Source: Methanobacteriota archaeon (lineage in GTDB: Archaea > Thermoplasmatota > Thermoplasmata > RBG-16-68-12 > EA-27). From it: a stretch of DNA of 6,271 nt. Below the pieces are notes generated by a model. It was not told the DNA's origin and did not search any database. It was given only the letters and a program-made list of their open reading frames with translations. The position numbers and the translations under genes are program-made. Numbering within the stretch: position 1 is the first letter of the stretch; every line of letters starts with the position of its first letter. Location of the stretch: assembly GCA_016207545.1 (NCBI GenBank), contig JACQPO010000031.1, forward strand, positions 1-6,271, in the 5' to 3' direction. Positions 1 to 6,132 of this stretch are shown here, in pieces.

Positions 1-69
1 GACGTCATGATGGCTGCGCAAGCGCGCGAGCGCCTCCGCCTCGAGACCGTCCGTCACGAGAACCTTCAC
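1..69 (-). CDS. serA: D-3-phosphoglycerate dehydrogenase-like protein, N-terminal fragment
   Basis: Only the first 23 codons are present; the gene leaves the window at its left edge. The frame opens with GTG at 69 and reads MKVLVTDGLEAEALARL, then a short basic stretch ending HHDV. This matches the start of D-isomer-specific 2-hydroxyacid dehydrogenases, above all phosphoglycerate dehydrogenase (SerA). That cytosolic enzyme oxidises 3-phosphoglycerate with NAD+ as the first step of serine synthesis. The visible part is the first beta strand (KVLVTD) and following helix of the substrate-binding domain; no catalytic or NAD-binding residue is in view. GTG is chosen because this frame has no other plausible start between it and the preceding gene, and because family members begin exactly here. 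No Shine-Dalgarno is visible, and a TATA-like box lies about 26 nt upstream, so a leaderless message is possible. Another member of the dehydrogenase superfamily (glyoxylate/hydroxypyruvate reductase) cannot be excluded from 23 residues. Confidence 0.62.
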   Translation of the reverse strand, partial: MKVLVTDGLEAEALARLRSHHDV

Positions 70-92
70 ACGTGGGGCACCGGCACGGACGC

Positions 93-99
93 CATAAGG
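93..99 (-). promoter_or_regulatory. Weak TATA-like element upstream of the serA-like gene
   Basis: The 31-nt gap between the DUF131 stop codon (101-103) and GTG at 69 contains CCTTATG on the minus strand, centred about 26 nt upstream of that GTG. This is the spacing expected if transcription starts at the start codon itself, as in leaderless archaeal genes. The box is only partly AT-rich and overlaps a spurious ATG at 95, so it could be chance. Read-through from the upstream genes is the alternative. Confidence 0.28.
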
Positions 100-100
100 G

Positions 101-562
101 TTACGGCGCGCGGGGCAGCACGAGGAAGAAGAACGCGAGCAAGAGGATGGTCATCGCGACCGCGAGGACGAGCATGAGGTTGGATACGCGGGCATCCGAA
201 CCAAATACAATCGGGATGGGTCCCAGGAACACGACGCCGCCAAACTTCGTCTTTCTTGGTTCTTCGGACGGCCCGGGGGCGGACGGCGGTGACGGTTGCT
301 CCTCCTCTTCCGCGACTACGATCCCCCCAAGCGCACTGCGCGCGAACGACAGAAACCCCAGGAAGATTGCCGCCACGACGAGCAGGATGCCCGCGAGCCC
401 CAAGGATCCCGAGCCCGCGACGACGGGGAAGATGAGGACGAGGTAGAGGCGACTCTCCCCGATTGCGACGCTGTACGAGAGGAGCGCAATCCCTGCGACG
501 AACGACGCCAGGGCGAGGAGGGCAGGGCGACGCATCCGCGGTTCGAGGGCCCGGCACCCCAT
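101..562 (-). CDS. DUF131 / TIGR00304-type archaeal membrane protein
   Basis: This is a small integral membrane protein of 153 residues with no known biochemical function. Numbering from the ATG at 562, hydrophobic segments lie at about 13-31, 39-71 (long enough for one long or two short spans) and 128-149. Between the second and third is an acidic, proline-rich linker (about 85-102, with EEEE and several PS/PP pairs), followed by the conserved signature GGVVFLGPIPIVFGSD at 108-123. That GPIPIVFG block is the hallmark by which I recognise the archaeal DUF131 family. The start is uncertain. ATG 562 has a weak GGGAAAGG tract 3 nt upstream, whereas ATG 535 would begin directly before the first membrane segment (MRRPALLAL), which is more usual for the family. 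The gene follows carB by 16 nt on the same strand, so it is probably on the carAB transcript. The stop is TAA at 101-103. Confidence 0.82.
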   Translation of the reverse strand: MGCRALEPRMRRPALLALASFVAGIALLSYSVAIGESRLYLVLIFPVVAGSGSLGLAGILLVVAAIFLGFLSFARSALGGIVVAEEEEQPSPPSAPGPSEEPRKTKFGGVVFLGPIPIVFGSDARVSNLMLVLAVAMTILLLAFFFLVLPRAP

Positions 563-578
563 GAACCTTTCCCGACGG

Positions 579-3500
579 TTACGCCGCTTGGGAGCGTGCG
601 AGGAGCGCGGTCTCCTTCGCGAACGCCTGGAGGGACTTCACGTCGAGTTGCGCGGACTTGACCTCCGCGATGGCGGCTGCCGCCGCGGCGGCCCCGCGCA
701 GGGTCGTGATGAACGGGATGCCCATGTCGATCGCGAGGCGGCGCATCATGTAGCCGTCCCGCCGCGCCCCGCTCGAGCTCGTGGGCGTGTTGATCACGAG
801 ACGGATTTCGCCGCGACGCATGAGGCCGAGGGCGTCCGGGGACCGGTTCTCACTGATCCGGTAGACGGTCTCCACGGGAACCCCGTGCTCCCGCAGGTGC
901 GCGGCGGTGCCGCGGGTCGCGTACAGCTTGAGGCCGTTCGCGGCGAGCTGGGCGGCGATCGGGACGATTGCGACCTTGTCCTCGTCCCGCACGGTGAGGT
1001 ACACGGCTCCCTCGAGGGGTAGCCCATTCCCCGCCGCGAGCATCGCCTTGTAGTACGCGCGACCGAGGGTCGCATCGATGCCCATGACTTCCCCCGTGCT
1101 CTTCATCTCCGGGCCGAGGATCGCGTCAACGCCCGGAAGCTTCTGGAACGGGAACACGGGCGCCTTCACCGCCACGTGCGGGATGCGCGACTCCCCGACG
1201 AGGCCGAGCTCGCGGAGCGTGTGGCCGAGCACGACCTTCGTCGCGACCTTCGCGAGCGGCACCCCGATCGCCTTGCTCACGTACGGGACCGTGCGGCTCG
1301 CCCGCGGGTTCGCCTCCAGCATGTACACTTCCCCGTCCTTTATCGCGAGCTGGAGGTTCACGAGGCCGACGACCCGCAACGCCCGGCATACCTTCCCCGT
1401 AACCTCGCGGATTTTCTCGAGCACAGGGGCCGAGAGGTTTTGCGCGGGGAGCGCACACGCGGCGTCGCCGCTGTGGACGCCCGCCTCCTCGATGTGCTCC
1501 TGGATGCCGCCGATGAACACGCCGTGGCCGTCGCACACCGCGTCCACGTCGATCTCCGTCGCGTGGTCGAGGTACTTGTCCACGAGCACCGGGTGTTGGC
1601 GGGAGATGCGCACCGCGCTCCGCATGTAGTACTCCAGCTCCTCTTCGGTATGAACGATCTCCATCGCGCGACCGCCGAGGACGTACGAGGGGCGCACGAG
1701 GACGGGGTAGCCGATCTGCGCCGCCAACTCCCGGACCTCCTCGAACGAGAAGCCCGCCGCGGCCTTCGGCTGCAAGATGCCCAGGCTGCGCATGAGCACC
1801 TCGAACTTCCCCCGGTCCTCCGCGAGGTCGACGCTCTCCGGGGACGTGCCCAGGATCCTCGTCTTCAGGTTCCGCCGCTCGAGCGCCTGCTGAAGGGGCA
1901 CGGCGAGGTTCACGCTCGTCTGCCCGCCGAACTGGAGGATCACGCCGTCGGGCTCCTCCGCCTCGATGATGTTGAGCACGTCCTCGAGGTTCAGCGGCTC
2001 GAAGAACAGACGGTCCGAGATGTCGAAGTCCGTGCTCACGGTCTCCGGATTGTTGTTCGCGATGAGGGCGCCAACGCCTTCCTCCCGGAGCGCGAAAATC
2101 CCGTGGACGCAACAGTTGTCGAACTCCACCCCCTGTCCAATCCGGATGGGCCCGCCGCCCACGATGAGCACCTTCTTCCCCGGGATCGGTCGCAATTCGG
2201 AGTCCGACTCGTACGTGCTGTAGTAGTACGGCGTGGCCGCCTCGAACTCGCCGCCGCACGTGTCGACGATCTTGTACGTGCACCGCCCGCGGAGGGCGCG
2301 GATGTCCTCCTCGGACCTCCCCGTGAGCATCGCGAGGTATTCGTCTCCGAACCCCGCGACCTTCGCGCGACGGAGGACCTCTCGGGTCGGGCTCGCCTTC
2401 ACCTCTGCTTCGAGGTCGGCGAGGTTCCTCATCTTCTGGACGAAGAACGGGTCCCACTTCGTGAGGTACGCAATCTTCTCAGCGGACCACCCGCGCCGGA
2501 GCGCCTCCGCGACCGCAAACAGGCGCTTGTCCGTCGGGTGCTCCAGCTCTTCGCGCAACTCCTCGTCCGCCCATGGCTCCGGCTCCAAGCCGGCCTTGCC
2601 GATCTCGAGGGAGCGGACGGCCTTCATGAGGGATTCCTCCATCGTCCGCCCGATCGCCATGACCTCCCCCGTGCTCTTCATCGACGTGCCGATCTTCGGG
2701 TCGACGGTCGGGAACTTGTCGAAGGGCCACCGCGGGAGTTTCGTGACGACGTAGTCGAGAGTTGGCTCGAAGCTCGCGAGCGTGCGCTTCGTGACCGGGT
2801 TCGGGATCTCTTCGAGCGTCAGGCCAACCGCGATCTTGGCGGCGATCCGCGCGATCGGGTAGCCGGTCGCCTTCGACGCGAGCGCGGAGGAACGGGAGAC
2901 GCGCGGGTTCACCTCGATCACGCGGTACTCGCTCGTCTCCGGATGGACCGCGAACTGGATGTTGCAGCCGCCTTCGACCTGCAGCGCACGGATGATCTTG
3001 ATCGCCGCGTTTCGCAACATCTGGTTCTCTTGGTCCGTCAACGTCTGCGCGGGCGCGACGACGATCGACTCGCCCGTGTGAAACCCCATCGGGTCGATGG
3101 TCTCCATGTTGCAGACGATGATGCAGTTGTCCGCGTGGTCCCGCATCACCTCGTATTCGAACTCCTTCCAGCCCAGCACGGACTCCTCCACGAGGACCTG
3201 GCGGATGCGGGACAGGTGGAGGCCGTGCGCCGCCACGCGCTCCAATTCCTCTTCGTCGTGCGCGACCCCGCTGCCGGTACCACCCAGGGTGTACGCGGCG
3301 CGGATGATGACGGGGTAGCCCAACTCGTCCGCGATCGCCTTCGCCTCCTCCACGAAGTTCGCCGAGTGGGACCGCGGGATGGGCTCGCCGATTTCCATCA
3401 TGAGTTCCCGGAACCGCTCCCGGTTCTCGCCCGCCTCGATCGCGTGGAGCACGGTCCCGAGGAGACGGACGCCGTGCTTCGCGAGGACGCCGCGTTCCGC

Positions 3501-3806
3501 GAGCTCGCTGCACAGGTTGAGCGCGGTCTGTCCGCCGAGGCCGGACAGGATGCCGTCGGGCCTCTCCTTCGCGAGGATTCGCTCCAGGAACTCGACCGTC
3601 AGCGGTTCCACGTACACGGCGTCCGCGGTGTCCGGGTCTGTCTGGATCGTGGCGGGGTTCGAGTTGACGAGCACCGTGCGGATGCCCTCCTCCCGCAGCG
3701 ACCGACACGCCTGCGAACCGGAGTAGTCGAACTCCGCCGCCTGGCCGATCACGATGGGACCGGACCCGATGACCATCGCGGTCCGGATGTCCGCCCGCTT
3801 CGGCAC
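579..3806 (-). CDS. carB: Carbamoyl-phosphate synthase large subunit
   Basis: This is the synthetase subunit of glutamine-dependent carbamoyl-phosphate synthetase. It uses two ATP, bicarbonate and ammonia delivered from CarA to make carbamoyl phosphate for pyrimidines and arginine, in the cytosol. At 1075 residues it is full length (E. coli CarB has 1073) and has the family's internal duplication. The first ATP-grasp half (about 1-400) shows GQAAEFDYSG at 21-30, R129, R169, GG at 175-176, E215, H243 and an ExNPR centre near 298-302. The second half (about 545-935) shows GGPIRIGQGVEFD at 551-563, RPSYVLGG at 705-712, HSGD at 778-781 and EANPRASR at 831-838. The linker at 401-545 corresponds to the oligomerisation domain. 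The C-terminal MGS-like allosteric domain (about 935-1050) keeps the ATRGT motif at 963-967 and INT at 1005-1007. The start is GTG at 3806, giving the usual MPKRADIR opening; a GGGAGG Shine-Dalgarno lies 5 nt upstream. The gap to the carA stop codon is 1 nt. The stop is TAA. Confidence 0.98.
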   Translation of the reverse strand: MPKRADIRTAMVIGSGPIVIGQAAEFDYSGSQACRSLREEGIRTVLVNSNPATIQTDPDTADAVYVEPLTVEFLERILAKERPDGILSGLGGQTALNLCSELAERGVLAKHGVRLLGTVLHAIEAGENRERFRELMMEIGEPIPRSHSANFVEEAKAIADELGYPVIIRAAYTLGGTGSGVAHDEEELERVAAHGLHLSRIRQVLVEESVLGWKEFEYEVMRDHADNCIIVCNMETIDPMGFHTGESIVVAPAQTLTDQENQMLRNAAIKIIRALQVEGGCNIQFAVHPETSEYRVIEVNPRVSRSSALASKATGYPIARIAAKIAVGLTLEEIPNPVTKRTLASFEPTLDYVVTKLPRWPFDKFPTVDPKIGTSMKSTGEVMAIGRTMEESLMKAVRSLEIGKAGLEPEPWADEELREELEHPTDKRLFAVAEALRRGWSAEKIAYLTKWDPFFVQKMRNLADLEAEVKASPTREVLRRAKVAGFGDEYLAMLTGRSEEDIRALRGRCTYKIVDTCGGEFEAATPYYYSTYESDSELRPIPGKKVLIVGGGPIRIGQGVEFDNCCVHGIFALREEGVGALIANNNPETVSTDFDISDRLFFEPLNLEDVLNIIEAEEPDGVILQFGGQTSVNLAVPLQQALERRNLKTRILGTSPESVDLAEDRGKFEVLMRSLGILQPKAAAGFSFEEVRELAAQIGYPVLVRPSYVLGGRAMEIVHTEEELEYYMRSAVRISRQHPVLVDKYLDHATEIDVDAVCDGHGVFIGGIQEHIEEAGVHSGDAACALPAQNLSAPVLEKIREVTGKVCRALRVVGLVNLQLAIKDGEVYMLEANPRASRTVPYVSKAIGVPLAKVATKVVLGHTLRELGLVGESRIPHVAVKAPVFPFQKLPGVDAILGPEMKSTGEVMGIDATLGRAYYKAMLAAGNGLPLEGAVYLTVRDEDKVAIVPIAAQLAANGLKLYATRGTAAHLREHGVPVETVYRISENRSPDALGLMRRGEIRLVINTPTSSSGARRDGYMMRRLAIDMGIPFITTLRGAAAAAAAIAEVKSAQLDVKSLQAFAKETALLARSQAA

Positions 3807-3807
3807 G

Positions 3808-4902
3808 TCAGCCTCCCGACCGGCGGATCCGCGCCACGAACTCCGAAAACAGGTACGTGTTGTCGTGCGGGCCCGGGTGGGCCTCCGGGTGGTACTGGAC
3901 GGACATCACGGGCAGCTCCCCGTGCACGATCCCCTCGCACGTGTTGTCGTTCAAGTTCACGTGCGTCATCGCGAACCCGGAGCCATCGAGAGAGGCCGCG
4001 TCGACCGCGAAGCCGTGGTTCTGGGACGAGATGTACACGCGGCCCGTGCGCAGATCCTTCACCGGCTGGTTGCCGCCTCGGTGGCCGAACTTGAGCTTGT
4101 TCGTCTTGCCGCCGAACGCGAGGCCCAGGATTTGGTGGCCGAGGCAAATCCCGAAGAGCGGCACGTGGCGGTCCGCGAGTTCCCGCGCGGTGCGGACCGT
4201 GTTCCGCACGACGTCGGGGTGCGCGGGGTCCCCGGGACCGTTCGCGATGATCACGCCGTCCGGCTTCACCGCCAAGACGTCCTCGGACGTCGCGTTCCAC
4301 GGGAGCTGCACGACGGTGCCGAACGTCTTCGCGTTGTCGATGATGCTCTTCTTCACGCCGCAGTCGATCAGGGCGAACGTGAGCGGGCCTTGCCCCGTGT
4401 GCACGATGGGGCCCCGGCACGACACCTCCGCGACGAGGTTGCGCGCTTGGTCCGGGAACAGCATCGCGCGCACGGTCCTGGCGACGTCGTCGAGATTGTC
4501 CCCCTCCACCGCCAACGCGGCCCGCATCGTCCCGCGCGTCCGCGTCCTCAGGGTGAGTGTGCGGGTGTCCACGCGCTCCAACCCGGGAATCCCGTACTGC
4601 TGGAGGAACGCCTCCAGCCCCATGCGGCTCGTCGGGTGGCTCGGGGTGCGGCACGCCTCGCGGACGACGTAGCCCGTCACCTGGATCTCCGAGGACTCCA
4701 CGGTCGTCGGGTCCACGCCGTAGTTCCCGATGAGCGGGTACGTCATCATGAGGATCTGGCCGCGGTACGACGGATCCGTGAGGGCTTCGCAATACCCCGT
4801 CATGTTCGTGTTGAACACGAGCTCGCCGTACACCGTCTTCCGCGCGCCGAAAACGAGACCCCCGACGACGGTTCCGTCCTCCAGTACGAGGGAACCCTGC
4901 AT
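3808..4902 (-). CDS. carA: Carbamoyl-phosphate synthase small subunit (glutaminase)
   Basis: This is the glutamine amidotransferase subunit, which hydrolyses glutamine and passes ammonia to CarB through an internal tunnel. From ATG 4902 it has 364 residues, close to the 382 of E. coli CarA. Residues 1 to about 140 form the CarA-specific N-terminal domain (TVVGGLVFGA near the start, NTNMTGYCEALTDPSY at 31-46). The class I glutaminase domain runs from about 175 to 360. It shows the nucleophile Cys253 in GICLGHQILG, NGPGDP at 221-226, a QNHGFAV block at 294-300 and the His338/Glu340 pair in YHPE, so the triad is intact and the enzyme should use glutamine. A GTG at 4932 would add ten residues (beginning MCIIRRR) but lies against the promoter TATA box. 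ATG 4902 fits the family and has GAAGGT 8 nt upstream. The stop TGA at 3808-3810 leaves 1 nt before carB, so the two form one operon. Confidence 0.97.
   Translation of the reverse strand: MQGSLVLEDGTVVGGLVFGARKTVYGELVFNTNMTGYCEALTDPSYRGQILMMTYPLIGNYGVDPTTVESSEIQVTGYVVREACRTPSHPTSRMGLEAFLQQYGIPGLERVDTRTLTLRTRTRGTMRAALAVEGDNLDDVARTVRAMLFPDQARNLVAEVSCRGPIVHTGQGPLTFALIDCGVKKSIIDNAKTFGTVVQLPWNATSEDVLAVKPDGVIIANGPGDPAHPDVVRNTVRTARELADRHVPLFGICLGHQILGLAFGGKTNKLKFGHRGGNQPVKDLRTGRVYISSQNHGFAVDAASLDGSGFAMTHVNLNDNTCEGIVHGELPVMSVQYHPEAHPGPHDNTYLFSEFVARIRRSGG
3812..3817 (-). promoter_or_regulatory. Strong Shine-Dalgarno for carB inside the carA tail
   Basis: GGGAGG on the minus strand ends 5 nt before the GTG start of carB and lies within the last codons of carA. 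It is the best ribosome-binding site in the window and decides the carB start in favour of the GTG over the ATG ten codons further in. With the 1-nt carA/carB gap it allows both reinitiation and independent loading, which fits the equal amounts of the two subunits that the complex needs. Confidence 0.75.
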
Positions 4903-4921
4903 CGGTGCCGACCTTCGACGG

Positions 4922-4950
4922 ATTATGCACACCCGTTATTAGGCTTTGTG
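4922..4950 (-). promoter_or_regulatory. Archaeal-type promoter of the carAB operon
   Basis: The 59-bp gap between the Mut7-C stop codon and carA contains the clearest promoter in the window. On the minus strand a purine-rich CACAAAG stretch (4950-4944), resembling a TFB-recognition element, directly precedes CCTAATAA (4943-4936), a TATA-like box in very GC-rich surroundings. Transcription would be expected near 4912, giving a leader of only about 10 nt. A second AT-rich box, CATAAT at 4927-4922, lies 13 nt downstream and is centred 22 nt from the ATG. It is either an alternative TATA box or part of an operator. No clear regulator site or riboswitch is seen. The GTG at 4932 falls just after the TATA box, so it cannot serve as a start codon on a message initiated from that box. 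Confidence 0.55.
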
Positions 4951-4961
4951 TCGCGCGGCCG

Positions 4962-5423
4962 CTACGGGGACGCGTTAGCCTTCGCGGTGACCGCGCGGAC
5001 CTTCGCGAGGACGCCGCCGAAGTGGCTTCCTTGCCAGTAGAAGCGGCCACATTGGCGGCACCGCCAAAAGTCCCCCTGCCGCGCGTACACGCCGTCCGGC
5101 ACGCGTCCCTTCGCCTGCTCCTTGGGCACCGCCTCGATCAGGACGTTGCACACGGAGCATCGGGACAAGGCGTCGTCCGCGTTGAGGTGGAACGCCTTCA
5201 CCACGGTGAGGAGCTGCTCGTCCGGGTCGTCGCTCGCGACGAAGAAGGCGCCGGGCACGCGCGCGCTCAGCTCCCGGTCCCGCGTGAGGAGCGTCCGTCC
5301 CTCCCGCGCGGCCATCGCCTTCACGTCGTCGTCTTCGAGCTCGTCCGGATAAGCGGTGTCATACCCGAGAAACCGCAACCACTTCGCGAGAGTGCCCAAC
5401 ATGTGGTCGCACAGGAACTTCAT
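4962..5423 (-). CDS. Mut7-C PIN-like RNase domain protein with zinc ribbon
   Basis: This 153-residue protein carries the Mut7-C fold (Pfam PF01927 by recognition), a PIN-like domain with predicted metal-dependent RNase activity; its cellular substrate is unknown. The N-terminal part begins MKFLCDHMLGTLAKWLRFLG, with the typical early acidic residue (Asp6) and the GxLAKWLR helix. It continues with an acidic cluster DELEDDD at 27-33 and the TRDREL motif at 47-52 (Asp49), the expected acidic active-site residues. The C-terminal part is a zinc ribbon: CSVC at 89-92, CRQC at 122-125, then the family's YWQGSH ending at 129-134. Start ATG 5423 overlaps the arfC stop codon as ATGA. There is no Shine-Dalgarno of its own, so translation probably depends on ribosomes finishing arfC. 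The frame stays open upstream inside arfC, but that part is shadow coding. The stop is TAG at 4962-4964. Confidence 0.9.
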   Translation of the reverse strand: MKFLCDHMLGTLAKWLRFLGYDTAYPDELEDDDVKAMAAREGRTLLTRDRELSARVPGAFFVASDDPDEQLLTVVKAFHLNADDALSRCSVCNVLIEAVPKEQAKGRVPDGVYARQGDFWRCRQCGRFYWQGSHFGGVLAKVRAVTAKANASP

Positions 5424-6058
5424 CGGACCACGCGATACTCCAGCAACACGCCCGTTCCCAGGGGCTTCGCGGACTCGAGTTTCAGGTGGGCAATCTCCTC
5501 CAAGGTCTGCGCGCCGGAACCGCCTGCCGCGGTGGGCGACGTCCGTCCCCCGATCACCATGCTGCCGACGAACACCTTCACCTCGTCCGCGAGCCGTTCG
5601 TGCAGGAACGACCACAGGACTTCCTCGCCGCCTTCCACGAGGAGACGCTTGATCCCGTTCTCCCCGAGGTAGTCCAGCAGAGCCCGGAGGTCGACAGAGT
5701 CCTTCCCCAATCGGGCGACCTGCGCGTTCGGGAACGTCTTCGTGCAGTCCACGGTCGTCACGACGAGCGTCGGGGCCGCACGGTTGAGCACCTCCGCGTC
5801 CTCCGGCGTCCTCCCTTCGCTGTCCAGGACGACGCGGAGCGGGTTCCGACCCGTCGCATACTCCGGCTTCACGGTCAACTTCGGATTGTCCGCGAGGATC
5901 GTGCCGACGCCCACGAGCACCGCGTCGCACGTCGCGCGCAACTGATGGACGCGCCGCAGATCCTCCTCGTCGCTGATCCGGGTCTGCTTCCGCGTCGGGA
6001 GCGCGATCTTCCCGTCGACGGACATCGCGAAGTTCACAATCACGTGGGGACGCGGCAC
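5420..6058 (-). CDS. arfC: 2,5-diamino-6-ribosylamino-4(3H)-pyrimidinone 5'-phosphate reductase
   Basis: This enzyme (RibD C-terminal / RIB7 family, EC 1.1.1.302) reduces the ribosyl side chain of the first pyrimidine intermediate of riboflavin synthesis with NAD(P)H. In archaea and fungi reduction comes before deamination, and the enzyme stands alone. This fits here: the 212-residue protein starts directly with the reductase domain and has no cytidine-deaminase-like part. Visible family blocks are NFAMSVDGKIA at 9-19, RISDEEDLRRVHQLR at 27-41, VLVGVGTILADNPKLT at 47-62, RNPLRVVLDS at 71-80, LLVEGGEEVLWSF at 139-151 and VIGGRTSPT at 168-176, matching the archaeal proteins along the whole length. 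The start is GTG at 6058. Upstream in the same frame there is no other start codon before a stop at 6104-6106, and there is no Shine-Dalgarno. It is the first gene of a two-gene unit with the Mut7-C gene (ATGA overlap). Confidence 0.94.
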   Translation of the reverse strand: MPRPHVIVNFAMSVDGKIALPTRKQTRISDEEDLRRVHQLRATCDAVLVGVGTILADNPKLTVKPEYATGRNPLRVVLDSEGRTPEDAEVLNRAAPTLVVTTVDCTKTFPNAQVARLGKDSVDLRALLDYLGENGIKRLLVEGGEEVLWSFLHERLADEVKVFVGSMVIGGRTSPTAAGGSGAQTLEEIAHLKLESAKPLGTGVLLEYRVVR

Positions 6059-6080
6059 GGGCGCGTCAAAGAAGAGGGCG

Positions 6081-6088
6081 TACTTAGA
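6081..6088 (-). promoter_or_regulatory. TATA-like element of arfC
   Basis: The minus strand reads TCTAAGTA here, an AT-rich patch in a GC-rich gap, centred about 26 nt upstream of the GTG start of arfC. Together with the missing Shine-Dalgarno this suggests that the arfC/Mut7-C message begins at or within a few nucleotides of the start codon. The match to a TATA consensus is imperfect. Confidence 0.4.
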
Positions 6089-6102
6089 CCTGCGCGCCCA
6101 CG

Positions 6103-6110
6103 TTCATTAG
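6103..6110 (+). promoter_or_regulatory. TATA-like element of the divergent plus-strand gene
   Basis: TTCATTAG on the plus strand is centred about 26 nt before the ATG at 6133, again the distance expected for a leaderless start. It lies some 15 nt from the opposing arfC box, so the two promoters are packed back to back in the 74-bp gap and their factor-binding sites would nearly touch. No Shine-Dalgarno precedes the ATG. Confidence 0.35.
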
Positions 6111-6132
6111 CTCCGCGCGCAATGATGCCGCC

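Noticed and set aside
1176..4094. A 972-codon open frame on the plus strand opposite carB and the end of carA
   Set aside because: It is a shadow of carB caused by high-GC third positions, which removes stop codons from the complementary frame. The translation is dominated by Arg, Leu, Asp, Glu, His and Val in monotonous order and shows no domain, while carB is recognised over its full length.
4903..4932. GTG at 4932 as the start of carA, adding ten residues
   Set aside because: The extension is not expected from the family, the codon lies directly behind the TATA box, and ATG 4902 has a Shine-Dalgarno-like sequence.
4955..4962. GCGGCCGC palindrome at the end of the Mut7-C gene as a terminator hairpin
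   Set aside because: It has no loop and no following T-tract on the minus strand, and such GC palindromes are common at this base composition.
3749..5050. Long open frames on both strands across carA (minus 3749-5050, plus 3754-5040)
   Set aside because: Both overlap the intact carA in other frames, have arginine- and proline-rich composition, and cross the carA promoter gap, so they are compositional artefacts.
5424..5930. N-terminal extension of the Mut7-C frame into arfC
   Set aside because: The added part is Arg/Gly-rich shadow translation of arfC, and the Mut7-C family starts at MKFLCDHMLG, at the ATGA overlap.
6084..6107. Tiny seven-codon frame MNVGAQV with a GGAG tract upstream of arfC, as a leader peptide
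   Set aside because: It overlaps the candidate arfC TATA box, so it would lie upstream of the inferred transcript start, and so short a frame is expected by chance.
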